Shown here: piece by piece, positions 48,501 to 57,971 of the stretch
How the letters are laid out: each line of letters starts with the position of its first letter
Position numbering within the stretch: position 1 is the first letter of the stretch
Translations under genes and position numbers: made by a program
Notes under the pieces: model-generated
The model's input: only the letters and a program-made list of their open reading frames with translations
Database searches by the model: none
What the model was told of the DNA's origin: nothing
Source: Saccoglossus kowalevskii
Lineage: Eukaryota > Hemichordata > Enteropneusta > Harrimaniidae
NCBI RefSeq assembly: GCF_000003605.2
Contig: NW_003108093.1
Span: forward strand, 128,838 to 192,837
Direction of reading: 5' to 3'
Length of the DNA stretch: 64,000 nt

Positions 48501-48919
48501 TTATCCCACTGATGCTGTACGGTGGTCCACGTATGCCACAGTTCTTAGAACCGCTGTACTGCCCTTGTTGGTTGACGGTCCAGGCTAGCAGAAATGGCTC
48601 GGTTTTTCACTGGAGACCCGGTTGTTATGATTTGGGTATATTTTATCGCTGCTTTTTATCCCTTACTCCTCTTCAGTACATTAGATAATGTGATATGTCC
48701 CGAGGGGGCACTCAAAACTAGGCCGAGTGTAATTATTTCACATTGATGGAGAGACAAACTGCTATCATCATTGAAAGTGGGTTCTGTGTGTGGGGCTACG
48801 TGTCTCAAATTCTGCATATGTACGGGCGTGTTTTCTAATCCTACATTTTCGAGGTTTTCACGATTATTGTTAATTTTCATGCCAATTTATAGGAGCTAAT
48901 TATACTGACACAGTACCGC

Positions 48920-49135
48920 GTTCGGCCGACTCAGTCCATCGACATTGCCGCGTTCGGCCAATTCAGTCCATCGACATTGCCGTGTTCGGCTGATTCAGTC
49001 CATCAACATTACTGTATTCGGCCGACTCAGTCGATCGACATTGCCGTGTTTGACCGACTCAGTCCATCGACATTACTGTGTTCGGTCGACTCAGTCCTTC
49101 GACATTGCCGTGTTCGGCCGACTCAGTCCATCGAC
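48920..49135. repeat. 32-bp minisatellite, seven copies
   Basis: GTTCGGCCGACTCAGTCCAT plus CGACATTGCCGT repeats at 48920, 48952, 48984, 49016, 49048, 49080 and 49112. Copies differ by one to four bases. The units abut with no spacers, so it is not a CRISPR-like array. Confidence 0.97.
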
Positions 49136-50363
49136 TGTGTTAGTTTACACTCAGACGTCGGTTTCATAACACTGTACAGTGAACCGTTCGCGTCTCACAG
49201 ACGAACTACTAAGTAAGTCGCTTGACCGGCAATCAGTCGATCTGTTCCTTGCATGTCCCAACAAGATATAATTTTAGTTCAACTCGTCCTGTGAATCGAA
49301 TGGGTTACGTAAACAAAACTCGGTCATAGGACAACACAGTATGCATATGTGAACTGTAATTTGAATATTATAACCGTTATCTGTGTGTGTTAATACCAAC
49401 CCGAGGATGGGTGCAAATTCTTTTTTTTTAGTTTTCTCTATAGCATTTTTGTAGTTCACATCGATTGTAGAAAGTGTGTTATGTATTTTTTTCATTTTTT
49501 TAATGCCAACTCTCAATACGGATGAGTGCAAATTATTCCTACGTAGATGTATATATTCTTTCATTTTTAAGTTTTCTCTCTGGCATTTTTTTAATTAACA
49601 TCGACTGTAAAGTGTGTGTGTAAATTTTTCATGCTCTATGTTCGATTCGTTACTGTGTATCAACTACATACGCGGTTTAGTATTCCCCATTTCACCTCCA
49701 AATTGTCTTACATTTTTAATATGTACACCGTCGGTCGGTGCAAATTGTAATTATCATACATTGTTTGTGTGCAGTGCAACGTATATAGCGTAATCTATCA
49801 TCGTATTTTGATTTTTCGATTCTCTTATGAGAGCATCGAATTCTGCTAAATAAACTCGTTCGTATATAGGACATCACGTACGCAGTTTCCAGTTGTGTGT
49901 ATGTCTACCACATGAGTAACTGGTATATAGTGTAGTGGGTCAGCAATAACGGAAACCTTTTGATTTGCTGAAACGGGAAATCGTTGGAAGTGTTTACTCA
50001 GATGAGTTGTCATTGATGGGTGCATTAATACTATTAATATTGGTAATTTGTGACGTGAACTTATCACAATTAGAGCCGTGTTCACCGGCTAAGAGTGATT
50101 GTTCTTGTTTTTAAGGATAGCCATGGAAACAGCTATATCAGTGCTCGGCGTGACAAACTTTGAACAAACCGGGTTGTGATTTGTTTAACGAATGACAAAC
50201 ACTTAAAGTGATTAAATCCAGTCAGGGTGCCCTTTCTAGGTGGAATCATAGACTGAACTAATATTTCCATTAATTGTTCATCTACAATTTGAAAGGTCAT
50301 ATGTGAGTGAATAATGCAGATACATGATGTGTTGACTGGTCAGCGCCGTATTTATAACGTTAT

Positions 50364-50425
50364 CGGCGTTTGTTTATCAAACCTTCCCAGCGTTCGGCGT
50401 TTGTTTATCAAGCCTTCCCAGTGTT
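50364..50425. repeat. 31-bp duplication with forkhead-like core
   Basis: CGGCGTTTGTTTATCAAACC with TTCCCAGCGTT is present twice in tandem, starting at 50364 and 50395. Each copy contains TTGTTTATC, a good forkhead site, so the duplication also doubles a potential binding site. Confidence 0.85.
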
Positions 50426-50909
50426 CCCTGGCTCATTTCGCGCTACGGATGTATAAATTGATGAGGTCGATAAGAAAAAAACATCTTTCACGAGTTTATG
50501 GCCATCTTACACTTCTACTTGAGAATTCAATTGTGTGGACAGAGTGCCATGTTTGTCTGTATTGAGTGCAGATCACCGGAAATACCATTGATAGCATCTT
50601 TTCGCTGTTATGCGTGTTCGTGTTTTTTTTTGTACATGTATATATTCAGTCAATGCACACATCATTTCGAATTCTTTTTATTTTTCAAACTCTGCTGGTC
50701 GAGATTCTTTTTTTCTGTGACATTCGTCATTGTCACATGAAGGGCTACTCAGAAAATGTGGTATTGAATCTTAAACAGCATACGTTTCGCTGAAATCGCC
50801 AAGATTTAAAGAAGAAGAAAAAAACAAGCAAAAACAGGAATTGTTGATAACGAATCAGAATGATGGGAACACATGGCTGACTTATCAATCGTGTTTTCAC
50901 GTCAGATAC

Positions 50910-50917
50910 TGACGTCA
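50910..50917. promoter_or_regulatory. consensus CREB/ATF site TGACGTCA
   Basis: A perfect CRE lies in ACTGACGTCATCATAAT, about 3 kb downstream of the mab-21 stop codon. Confidence 0.4.
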
Positions 50918-53100
50918 TCATAATATTGGACCAGACCTCCACAGACTATATACAGTGTCCACACAAACAGACAAGCAAACATTGACATTATTAAGTGAAA
51001 TATCCCTATTGTTTTTGTGTATATTATCAAGAATTGACAATAAAATGATCCCGATACAATTCCAGGTCACTAACGTGGTCGAATATCATATAACTGACTT
51101 GCACTCCCTACTTGTACGATTCCGGTACCTCACCTCACCTCACCACATACAGACAATATTATTTAAATCATCATTCGAGCTATTGTCTATTTCAAATAAC
51201 GTATAATCAGTCCTGCGTGTTGCTGTCAGTGAGAGTCGTAACCCACCAATAAGACGCCCATAAACGGTAGAGATCGACAAGTTACCATACTCCCGAATTA
51301 CAGGATGATACGTCGTGCTCGTACACATTTGTCGATTTTATCATTGCGTCTGATTATTCGAATAAATATTAAATTTTGTCCCGAGTTATTTAACAATAGT
51401 AAACTATAATATATATCTAATTCATTTTATATAAAGACCGCATTCTCCAAAAAATACTTTGTTTCATACAATTTGGTCGACGGAAACTCGTCTCAATAAA
51501 TACAACTTGTTGTATTTCGATACAAGTCCACGCGGCTTACTAGATACTGTGCAGTAGAATGCTCCAATGCACAGTACATGTAATGTTGACTATAATAGCA
51601 AGCTGGTGTAACAAACGACAATTATGAAATCATCGCATGTAAATGTTGTGTGTTTTGCTGTTCATTAAATACACATATGGTCCATTATTGACTGTATTTT
51701 CAAGAGCTGACCTCTCTATTAAACACAGGTTGGTCGGTATCTTTGTTTTCCTTTGTCAGTGTAGGTTAGAGCAACCAGGTTCACACTTTTGTTTGTTTGC
51801 CGCTCATTCACCGGGGGAAGATGCTGCATTTCAGGATTTTTTATTGTCAGGAGCTTGTTTAAGCCAAACAGTAACTTACAACTTCCCTATTGTGTTTGTT
51901 TACGAAGTAATCGAGCGAACTGAATGACATTGCACAATAAACTGGTATAGACGCATACTACCTGCCCCGTTTAACATCGAAAAACGACATGGAAAGGTAT
52001 ATTAAAAGCTGCATGCGTGTGAAATTAGGGAATTAAAAAAAAAAATAATGTAGCCCTTTGGGACGAAAATAATATTAAATTTAACAGCTAGTGGATAAAT
52101 TCTCTGTTATTGTTCGTTTTAAATTGAGACATACTGCATTTGCTTACTACTGCATATCGCGTGGAAAATTTACTGCTAAATATAAACCATCTATTAGACA
52201 GCATTTCGTATAAGCCGATAATATTTTTTTCCTTGTTTTCAAAATAATAGGGTTTTTAGCGAGGATGCAGTATACGGTTGACATCAATACAGTCAGCCGT
52301 CGCAGGCAAGTGGGGTCGCGGGTCGCCGGCATATCCTCTTTACATCTGTAGCCCCTTTTAAAAAAAACAGTTATTGGATGTATTTTATATTCTGTAGTTT
52401 ATGACTCAATGTTACAGTGTTTTGGAGCACTGATGCTTGTAACCCGTCGATCAAAAGGAGTGGTTTAAATGTATAATGCGCGAGTCGTTGGTGTTGTCCT
52501 TACCTACAACATCGTCAACAGTGTTAAACGAATGTTCGTTACATCAATAGTGGAAATTCGTCTCTCGATTATTTTATGAGAAATTGTATTGTTTTTAAAA
52601 TACCACACAGTACTTATCGTTCAATGTTAGATTTGTTTCGCGCACGGGGTGGGTTGGTCGTAAACGCCGTCACAAAACTTCGATGATACAATGTGCTTTC
52701 GCCATGCCATATCTTCCTTGTGAATATCGTTAAACATGTATTAGATGAAGAATATAAAATGTGTTGCCGCGAGTTGCGTTTTTAAAGGTACCACGCACTT
52801 ATGCTTCCACCCACGGCGTTTATGAAAATACTGTTTAACGGCGTCGTGAAGCACTAAACGTGCAACCGGGGCTCGATTATATTCAATATTGTCGTGTTGG
52901 CGGCTAGGGTTTACTTTATTTTGAACCTGTTGATGGAACAAATTGTATCAAAGAAAAGTCGTGTAAAAGACGTTATTTGTAGCTATTTTTGCTCCCATAA
53001 TTATGACTTTCTGTAAACAGACTACCGTATTATTACAAACATAATTATGACCCCAGAAATGTCCGTTATTTTAAAACTGTATGTAAATATAGCGATACAT

Positions 53101-53106
53101 TTTATT
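53101..53106 (-). terminator. possible polyadenylation signal of mab-21
   Basis: Read on the - strand, AATAAA at 53106-53101 is the first canonical hexamer that I find downstream of the mab-21 stop codon. It would give a 3' UTR of about 0.8 kb. Nearer variant hexamers may be used instead. Confidence 0.3.
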
Positions 53107-53895
53107 CGGCTGGTATCTGTGAATTGGACTGGATGAAGCCGTCAGTACAAAATATACCTAACCGATATTAGACGGAAGCTCACTGTGACTACCCCTTTTT
53201 GTGTTAAATGTACTCGCTTGATAACACAACATACTGTAACACGTGTTTGCGAGTGAATTCTGAAGTAGACGTACATGTCACATCAAGGTGCAAATGTACA
53301 CTCGTTAAGTACTAGTTATGAACACACAACTACATAAACAACCAAATCGATTTTTCCATTTCATGGTATATTTTCCAGAATTTTTAAAAATTAAAACAAC
53401 ACTTGGAAAGTGTGATAAAATAACAGCCGTACAGCAATATAATTGACTCTTGATACAATATTTAGAAGACAGTTAAAATCTTATTATAACACATAACCCA
53501 ACATACCATTATAAATATGAAGCAAAGTGGGAATTAAATAAGATTTGTCTATATATTCACAATATATGATAAGCTTATTTGTCTTGGCACATCATAATGG
53601 GGGAAAATATTCGATGTCCCGTTCACCTCTAAAAAATACATTATAGTCATAAACCGTATCGGAAACTGTTGCAGTACCAGTTCTATTTTGACATGGTACA
53701 ACACAAACTAAATGTTTTTGTGTTTTTTTTGTACCAGAGTGCACAGAAAGACGCCTACATGTGTGCATCTCAGTTTCACACAATGCGTTTAATACGCCAC
53801 ATGCACTTGCGTTTTGTTTCAAGTCGGCCGTTGCATTCAAGTTGATCGTGATTCATATTTTACAGCCAAGCTAATTTTTTTGTAAAGGGAAAAAA

Positions 53896-54978
53896 TCATA
53901 ATTTGTCCAAGCATTTAGGGTTGGTTAAAATTTCTCTAGCTATTCTCCAAGCCTGTTTTGCAGCAATGTCCAGAGATGAATGGCTTCTGCCCTGAAATAG
54001 GTCTAGCCCATGCAAAAAGAAATGCGGACACTTACGACACTGTAAACACGATATGAGCTGTAGCAGTATACCGTTTATTCTATCGCCCAGACAGCTCTCA
54101 TCCCAGTCCATCTCACGTGGATGTTTTTCACATTCATACAGGAGCAATGTTTTCATGTGATAGTTCTCGACTGCATGCCCGGACGTATCCAAATGCCGGT
54201 CACGCAAAGTCTTCAGTATACTTAGACATCTACGGCGACTGCCTCCTTGTAGGAGCTTGTTTTCTGCTTCTAGAAACGACAGCACCCACGCGTCCCCTTC
54301 TGCCGATGATTGTTTCCCTGCTTGGTGGATACTTTCTTTGGATAACAGATCAAATCCTTCGTTTTTCACCTCGGCGACTAAATTTGGTCCTGGCCAGGGT
54401 ATGTGTGGAAGTGGCCAGTGTGAAGCGCTGCGAGGCCAGATACCACCGCACTTGAAAGCCGGTGTTATCTGCACCACAAAACGTTCGCGGATACGTAACT
54501 TCACCTCTGTCGTGTCAGCGATCACTTTCACTTGATCACGGTACTTGCACTTGTCTACGGCCTGGGCTACGAGAGTCTGGAACCGGGATCGTATTTTACG
54601 AGCGGATAGATAGCCGGAGGCTGTTATGAACTCTACCCACAGCGACATGGAACGTTTGCGACCGTCGCTCAGTTTAAGTACTGCACATCCGGGGATAGCA
54701 CCATCATCGACAAAGTTAAACACTCCCATTTGGTTAAGATACAGCACGACTTGAAATTCGTTAGGTGATATAACTTCCAAACCTTCAAATCGTCCGCTTT
54801 CGGTCTCAATCAGCGAGCTGATGAACCTGGGCTCCTGCACCTCTACTTCCTTCAGTACATCAGTGACCACTCTGCATACTTCTCGTATTGTCTTGTTAAT
54901 ATTCTGCCGTCGAGCGGTCACTCGTTCGTTCATGTACTTATTCAGCTGAAAAAGTAACTTAGACTGTGCTGCCATCAT
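53896..54978 (-). CDS. mab21l: mab-21-like protein (MAB21L1/MAB21L2 orthologue), single exon, complete
   Basis: The 360-residue product matches vertebrate MAB21L1/2 (359 residues) along its whole length. Landmarks are LNKYMNERVTARR near the start, KEVEVQEPRFISSL, the long invariant stretch from LYLNQMGVFNFVDDG to LVAQAVDKC (about residues 79-147), WPLPHIPWPGPN, KQSSAEGDAWVLSF, CLSILKTLRDRHLD and a C-terminal REILTNPKCLDKL. The family has a nucleotidyltransferase fold related to cGAS but lacks the zinc thumb and proven catalysis; it controls eye, neural and sensory development. Arg51, mutated in human MAB21L2 eye malformation, is conserved. Vertebrate EFE in the nucleotidyltransferase-like motif is EFQ here (E74, Q76). 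I place the start at 54978 because MMAAQSK aligns with vertebrate MIAAQAK. An in-frame ATG 40 codons upstream adds an unconserved extension. The gene is intronless and antisense within the NBEA/LRBA intron. Confidence 0.97.
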   Translation of the reverse strand: MMAAQSKLLFQLNKYMNERVTARRQNINKTIREVCRVVTDVLKEVEVQEPRFISSLIETESGRFEGLEVISPNEFQVVLYLNQMGVFNFVDDGAIPGCAVLKLSDGRKRSMSLWVEFITASGYLSARKIRSRFQTLVAQAVDKCKYRDQVKVIADTTEVKLRIRERFVVQITPAFKCGGIWPRSASHWPLPHIPWPGPNLVAEVKNEGFDLLSKESIHQAGKQSSAEGDAWVLSFLEAENKLLQGGSRRRCLSILKTLRDRHLDTSGHAVENYHMKTLLLYECEKHPREMDWDESCLGDRINGILLQLISCLQCRKCPHFFLHGLDLFQGRSHSSLDIAAKQAWRIAREILTNPKCLDKL

Positions 54979-55289
54979 CGTGATTTTTTTTAAATTGTCC
55001 CTGCAGCTTGCAGTGTACAATAACAATGAAGTAGCTGGCCTGTTTTCAGTCGGTGTACCGCCGTAGGGGCTGCAACTACACGTTTGCAGTGGATACAAAC
55101 AAGCACCGTGATATCACTGACGCAGACACTGGTACAGCTCACCGGTTCTCTTAGCGATCGGCATATGTCAACTGTTTTCCATGCATGTAACTCGGCGAGT
55201 ACTACAGTTGGTCCGTAGTGTTTATCTTTCAATCGGCTTTCTCAGAAATGTGTCAACGAAAAACAAGTTATCGTGACACGTCACTGGCA

Positions 55290-55362
55290 CAATTACAACT
55301 GTCAGCCTTGCACCGTTCAACCGATAATTATAGAGAGAGGCTAGGGAGTTCAACCAATCAGC
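55290..55362 (-). promoter_or_regulatory. probable core promoter of mab-21
   Basis: On the - strand an inverted CCAAT box (CTGATTGGTTG, around 55362-55352) is followed 20 bp later by the TATA-like TATAATTA (55332-55325). A start site near 55300 would give a 5' UTR of about 320 nt before the ATG at 54978. The spacing and order are those of a standard promoter. The exact start is inferred. Confidence 0.45.
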
Positions 55363-56365
55363 ATTGCTTCGCCCGCATGATTTGCTACCGTTCACCAGCT
55401 CCGTTTAGATACGTTCTCGTATTATATGTCGTCTGATAGCCCCTCCCACCTTGCCATGCAATGCTGCCCCCAGTCAACGTGTATCGTGCCGGTGTGTCGC
55501 CCTGCTCCGTGTCTCGCTTCTCCATACAATTCCATAGCTGGCCACTTTTTTGATGTCTCCGTCGTTGTTCAGTCGCGAACCACGTTTCTGGGCGTATACA
55601 CATACTGCAGACTTGTTATGTTTGGACTAGCTCAGTATCCCGCTGTTTAATTGGCGTTGAACGATGTAAAATGAAGTTAGCAAAATTATTAATAATAAAC
55701 GCTGATCTAAGTACACGGGCCCAATGGACGATTGAAAATCGCTTTAACAAAAATAAAAAGAATACTTCTATTTTATTTTCATCTCTGTTTTTTCGTGTTT
55801 TTTTTCAACAAGCGTTCATTTTTTCCCCTCTGTTTGTTCAAGCCCACTGAATGAATGTACAAATAATAGCTGTGAGGACGGCATCATATTGGTTTTTCAC
55901 ACTTCACTAAAGTCAACAAATTCTAAACCCAAACACTGAGAAATAATAACAGTTTACCGTAAACCGGCGCTGTTACAATATTGGAAGTTGGCGCGAGAAT
56001 TCTAAAAAGCGCAGCCGACAAATTTGTGAACACAATTTTTACGACGATTGCAACATTTTTTTAAATTCAAAATTGTTCGTCGATATTCTTCATTCTTGTT
56101 CTTGAAAAACGAATATAACAGCGGGTTTTGTCAGCTGACATAGTCTTCTTGGAGCAGGAGTGGTACCAGCAATTTTCCGGTATCATTGACTGGTATTGCA
56201 TTACGAAACAAGCATCGGATTGCCCCCGTGTCACATAACCGAGACATACTGACGACGGATAGCTCTGCGGGATCACAGCGGTTTCTCGTCTGACCGTCAT
56301 TTCCTCGGGGCTGAAACGTGGAGAAAAAAAAAGACTTTTGCTTCTCTAGGATTCAAGAACATCGG

Positions 56366-56421
56366 CGTGTTGTCGACTACGTCATCGTGTTGTCGGCTAC
56401 GTCATCGTGTTGTCGGCTGGT
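56366..56421. repeat. 20-bp triplicate 1.4 kb upstream of mab-21, with CRE-like cores
   Basis: CGTGTTGTCGRCTACGTCAT occurs at 56366 and 56386, and a third partial copy (CGTGTTGTCGGCTGGTCAG) at 56406. The two complete copies carry TACGTCA, a near-CRE. Three perfectly spaced copies upstream of the nested gene could act as a small homotypic cluster or may just be a young tandem duplication. Confidence 0.85.
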
Positions 56422-56704
56422 CAGATAACGCTCTGTAAGTGGGCATTTCGTTATTTTCTGGATGGGCCACTTGACTTTTTAGTAAGTCATATTGAGTGAA
56501 AGACCAAGTCGCAATTTACGGAGTTTTTGTGCTCATACTGCCATGACCTTAATGTTCTGTATACAACATTTATCCCAAAATCAACAATAACTCTCGAATT
56601 CCGTCTTTCTAAGCGTTTGTTTTCCATTTATAAACGCAGTCGTGTAGTGCCATTGTACAACTAAAACGGACTGGCCCGCATTTTCGCTGCCAGTGACGTG
56701 TTCC

Positions 56705-56765
56705 GTCTAACTCATTAACGCTAATTAATTTACTATCTGTATTGAAATCTGTCGGATTACCTGGA
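56705..56765. promoter_or_regulatory. homeodomain/Otx-type motif cluster upstream of mab-21
   Basis: CATTAACGCTAATTAATTTA (from 56713) supplies TAATTA cores, and GGATTA at 56754-56759 is the reverse complement of the Otx/Pitx core TAATCC. The cluster lies 1.7 kb upstream of the mab-21 start codon in CpG-rich unique sequence, which makes it a reasonable proximal enhancer candidate. Confidence 0.35.
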
Positions 56766-57921
56766 CTATAGCGACAAACCAGACATAACTACAGGCAGTT
56801 TGAAACCCTTTGAGTGGTTTTAACCCATTATCAAAGCCAGTAAAATCCCTCGCAGGCCCATCGCGGGATTTGTGTTCTCACCATTTCTTACCATCATGGT
56901 CTCACACCAATGTTACAATGTAATAAGTTTATAATTGTGTTTGCTGTTTATCCTCCTATGTTTTTGCGAGGCGGGGGGAAAATATTACTTTAAACATTTC
57001 CTCTTATGTTGTATGAGATTTCAGTGGTATTTCCCATTTCTAGCGTCACGCTGACTTGCGTGTCTGTTGTCGGTATATTCTGTTTTCAGGAGTTGATGTG
57101 TTTCCAATAGACTGGCTCCGCTAATCCCGTTCGTAATCTGTCGACAAATTTGTTCACTTTTGTGTTCTTGTATTGCCTTTGTGCCGTAATGATTTTAATA
57201 GTGTACGACGATCCCGACGTTGGGGGCTCTCCATTGTGTCCAGCAGTCTTCCATTGTGGGCTACATAAAGACAGGCAGACATCGCGGCTATATCCTAACC
57301 CTAACTGCCAATTTATTTCAATACCTCTTCAGAAATCGAGCGAGATAATTTTTGCCTTGTCGCAGCAAAAGTTGTGGAGTTGACAAATACCCACTTTTAT
57401 TCACCGGCAAAGTGGAGTCTAAATTGCCGGAGTACACAGACTCCAAACAGGTTGGTTAATTGTATTTATAGAAGTTTTTGATCACCACCTCCTTATCTGC
57501 ACATACTCTTGCTTTTCCCTGTTGTAACAAACGATGAAGTACTATCTTAATGACCATTTACCGCTCATACAATTCAGACTTCTTTTCGTGTGGAATCACC
57601 CCATCCTTTGGGTAAAAAAAAACACTCAGCATATGTTTTCTGGTGAACTCTTAGATTTTTGAAAAAAAGAACCTGTGAGAACATAATCCTCTAAAGCACT
57701 CCTTGAGATTTTCTGAAGGAGCATTGTATCACGTTTTCTGGTTCTCAATTGTGGTTTGGTTTGTTTGAAGGCAAAAATCTATGGTGGAGTCTTATTCCCA
57801 CAAGTAGAAGGGACACAAAAACCTTGAGTATTTTGTGTTTTTAGCAAGCATTCTGAAGAGCTGTGAACAAGCTCCTGAAGAGTGTATCAGTGTGAAGTGA
57901 AGACTGTGTCAGCAATTATGA

Positions 57922-57971
57922 NNNNNNNNNNNNNNNNNNNNNNNNNNNNNNNNNNNNNNNNNNNNNNNNNN
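57922..57971. other. assembly gap (50 N)
   Basis: Fifty Ns, probably a placeholder of unknown true size. It lies within 0.5 kb of the change from CpG-rich to CpG-poor sequence. Confidence 1.

Larger units (their letters stand above)
15100..57550. promoter_or_regulatory. CpG-rich, transposon-poor domain around mab-21 (putative regulatory landscape)
   Basis: CpG dinucleotides are far denser here than in either flank. By eye I count about 57 in 20041-21000 and about 36 in 51001-51960, against about 13 in 1021-1980 and about 6 in 58981-60000. No long inverted-repeat or tandem-unit elements like those at 2620-9674 are present, only small minisatellites and one 140-bp element. Apart from mab-21 I recognise no gene. 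Stretches without listed features (for example 16400-20900, 21250-25100, 25960-28000, 28070-31460, 35170-37370, 45600-48900, 50430-53890) hold single-copy, moderately GC sequence with scattered CpGs. I take the domain to be the cis-regulatory region of mab-21, by analogy with vertebrate MAB21L1/NBEA and MAB21L2/LRBA. Confidence 0.6.

Noticed and set aside
48920-49135. CRISPR-like direct repeats
   Set aside because: The units abut without spacers in a eukaryotic intron. It is a minisatellite.
54117-54535. Open frames on the + strand opposite mab-21
   Set aside because: They are shadows of the conserved coding strand. Their translations resemble nothing.
54979-55098. 40-codon N-terminal extension of mab-21
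   Set aside because: An in-frame ATG exists upstream, but the added residues have no counterpart in the family, while MMAAQSK aligns exactly with the vertebrate start.
57840-57921. Possible exon after a TTTTTAG acceptor next to the gap
   Set aside because: All frames close quickly, and no NBEA/LRBA-like peptide is present.
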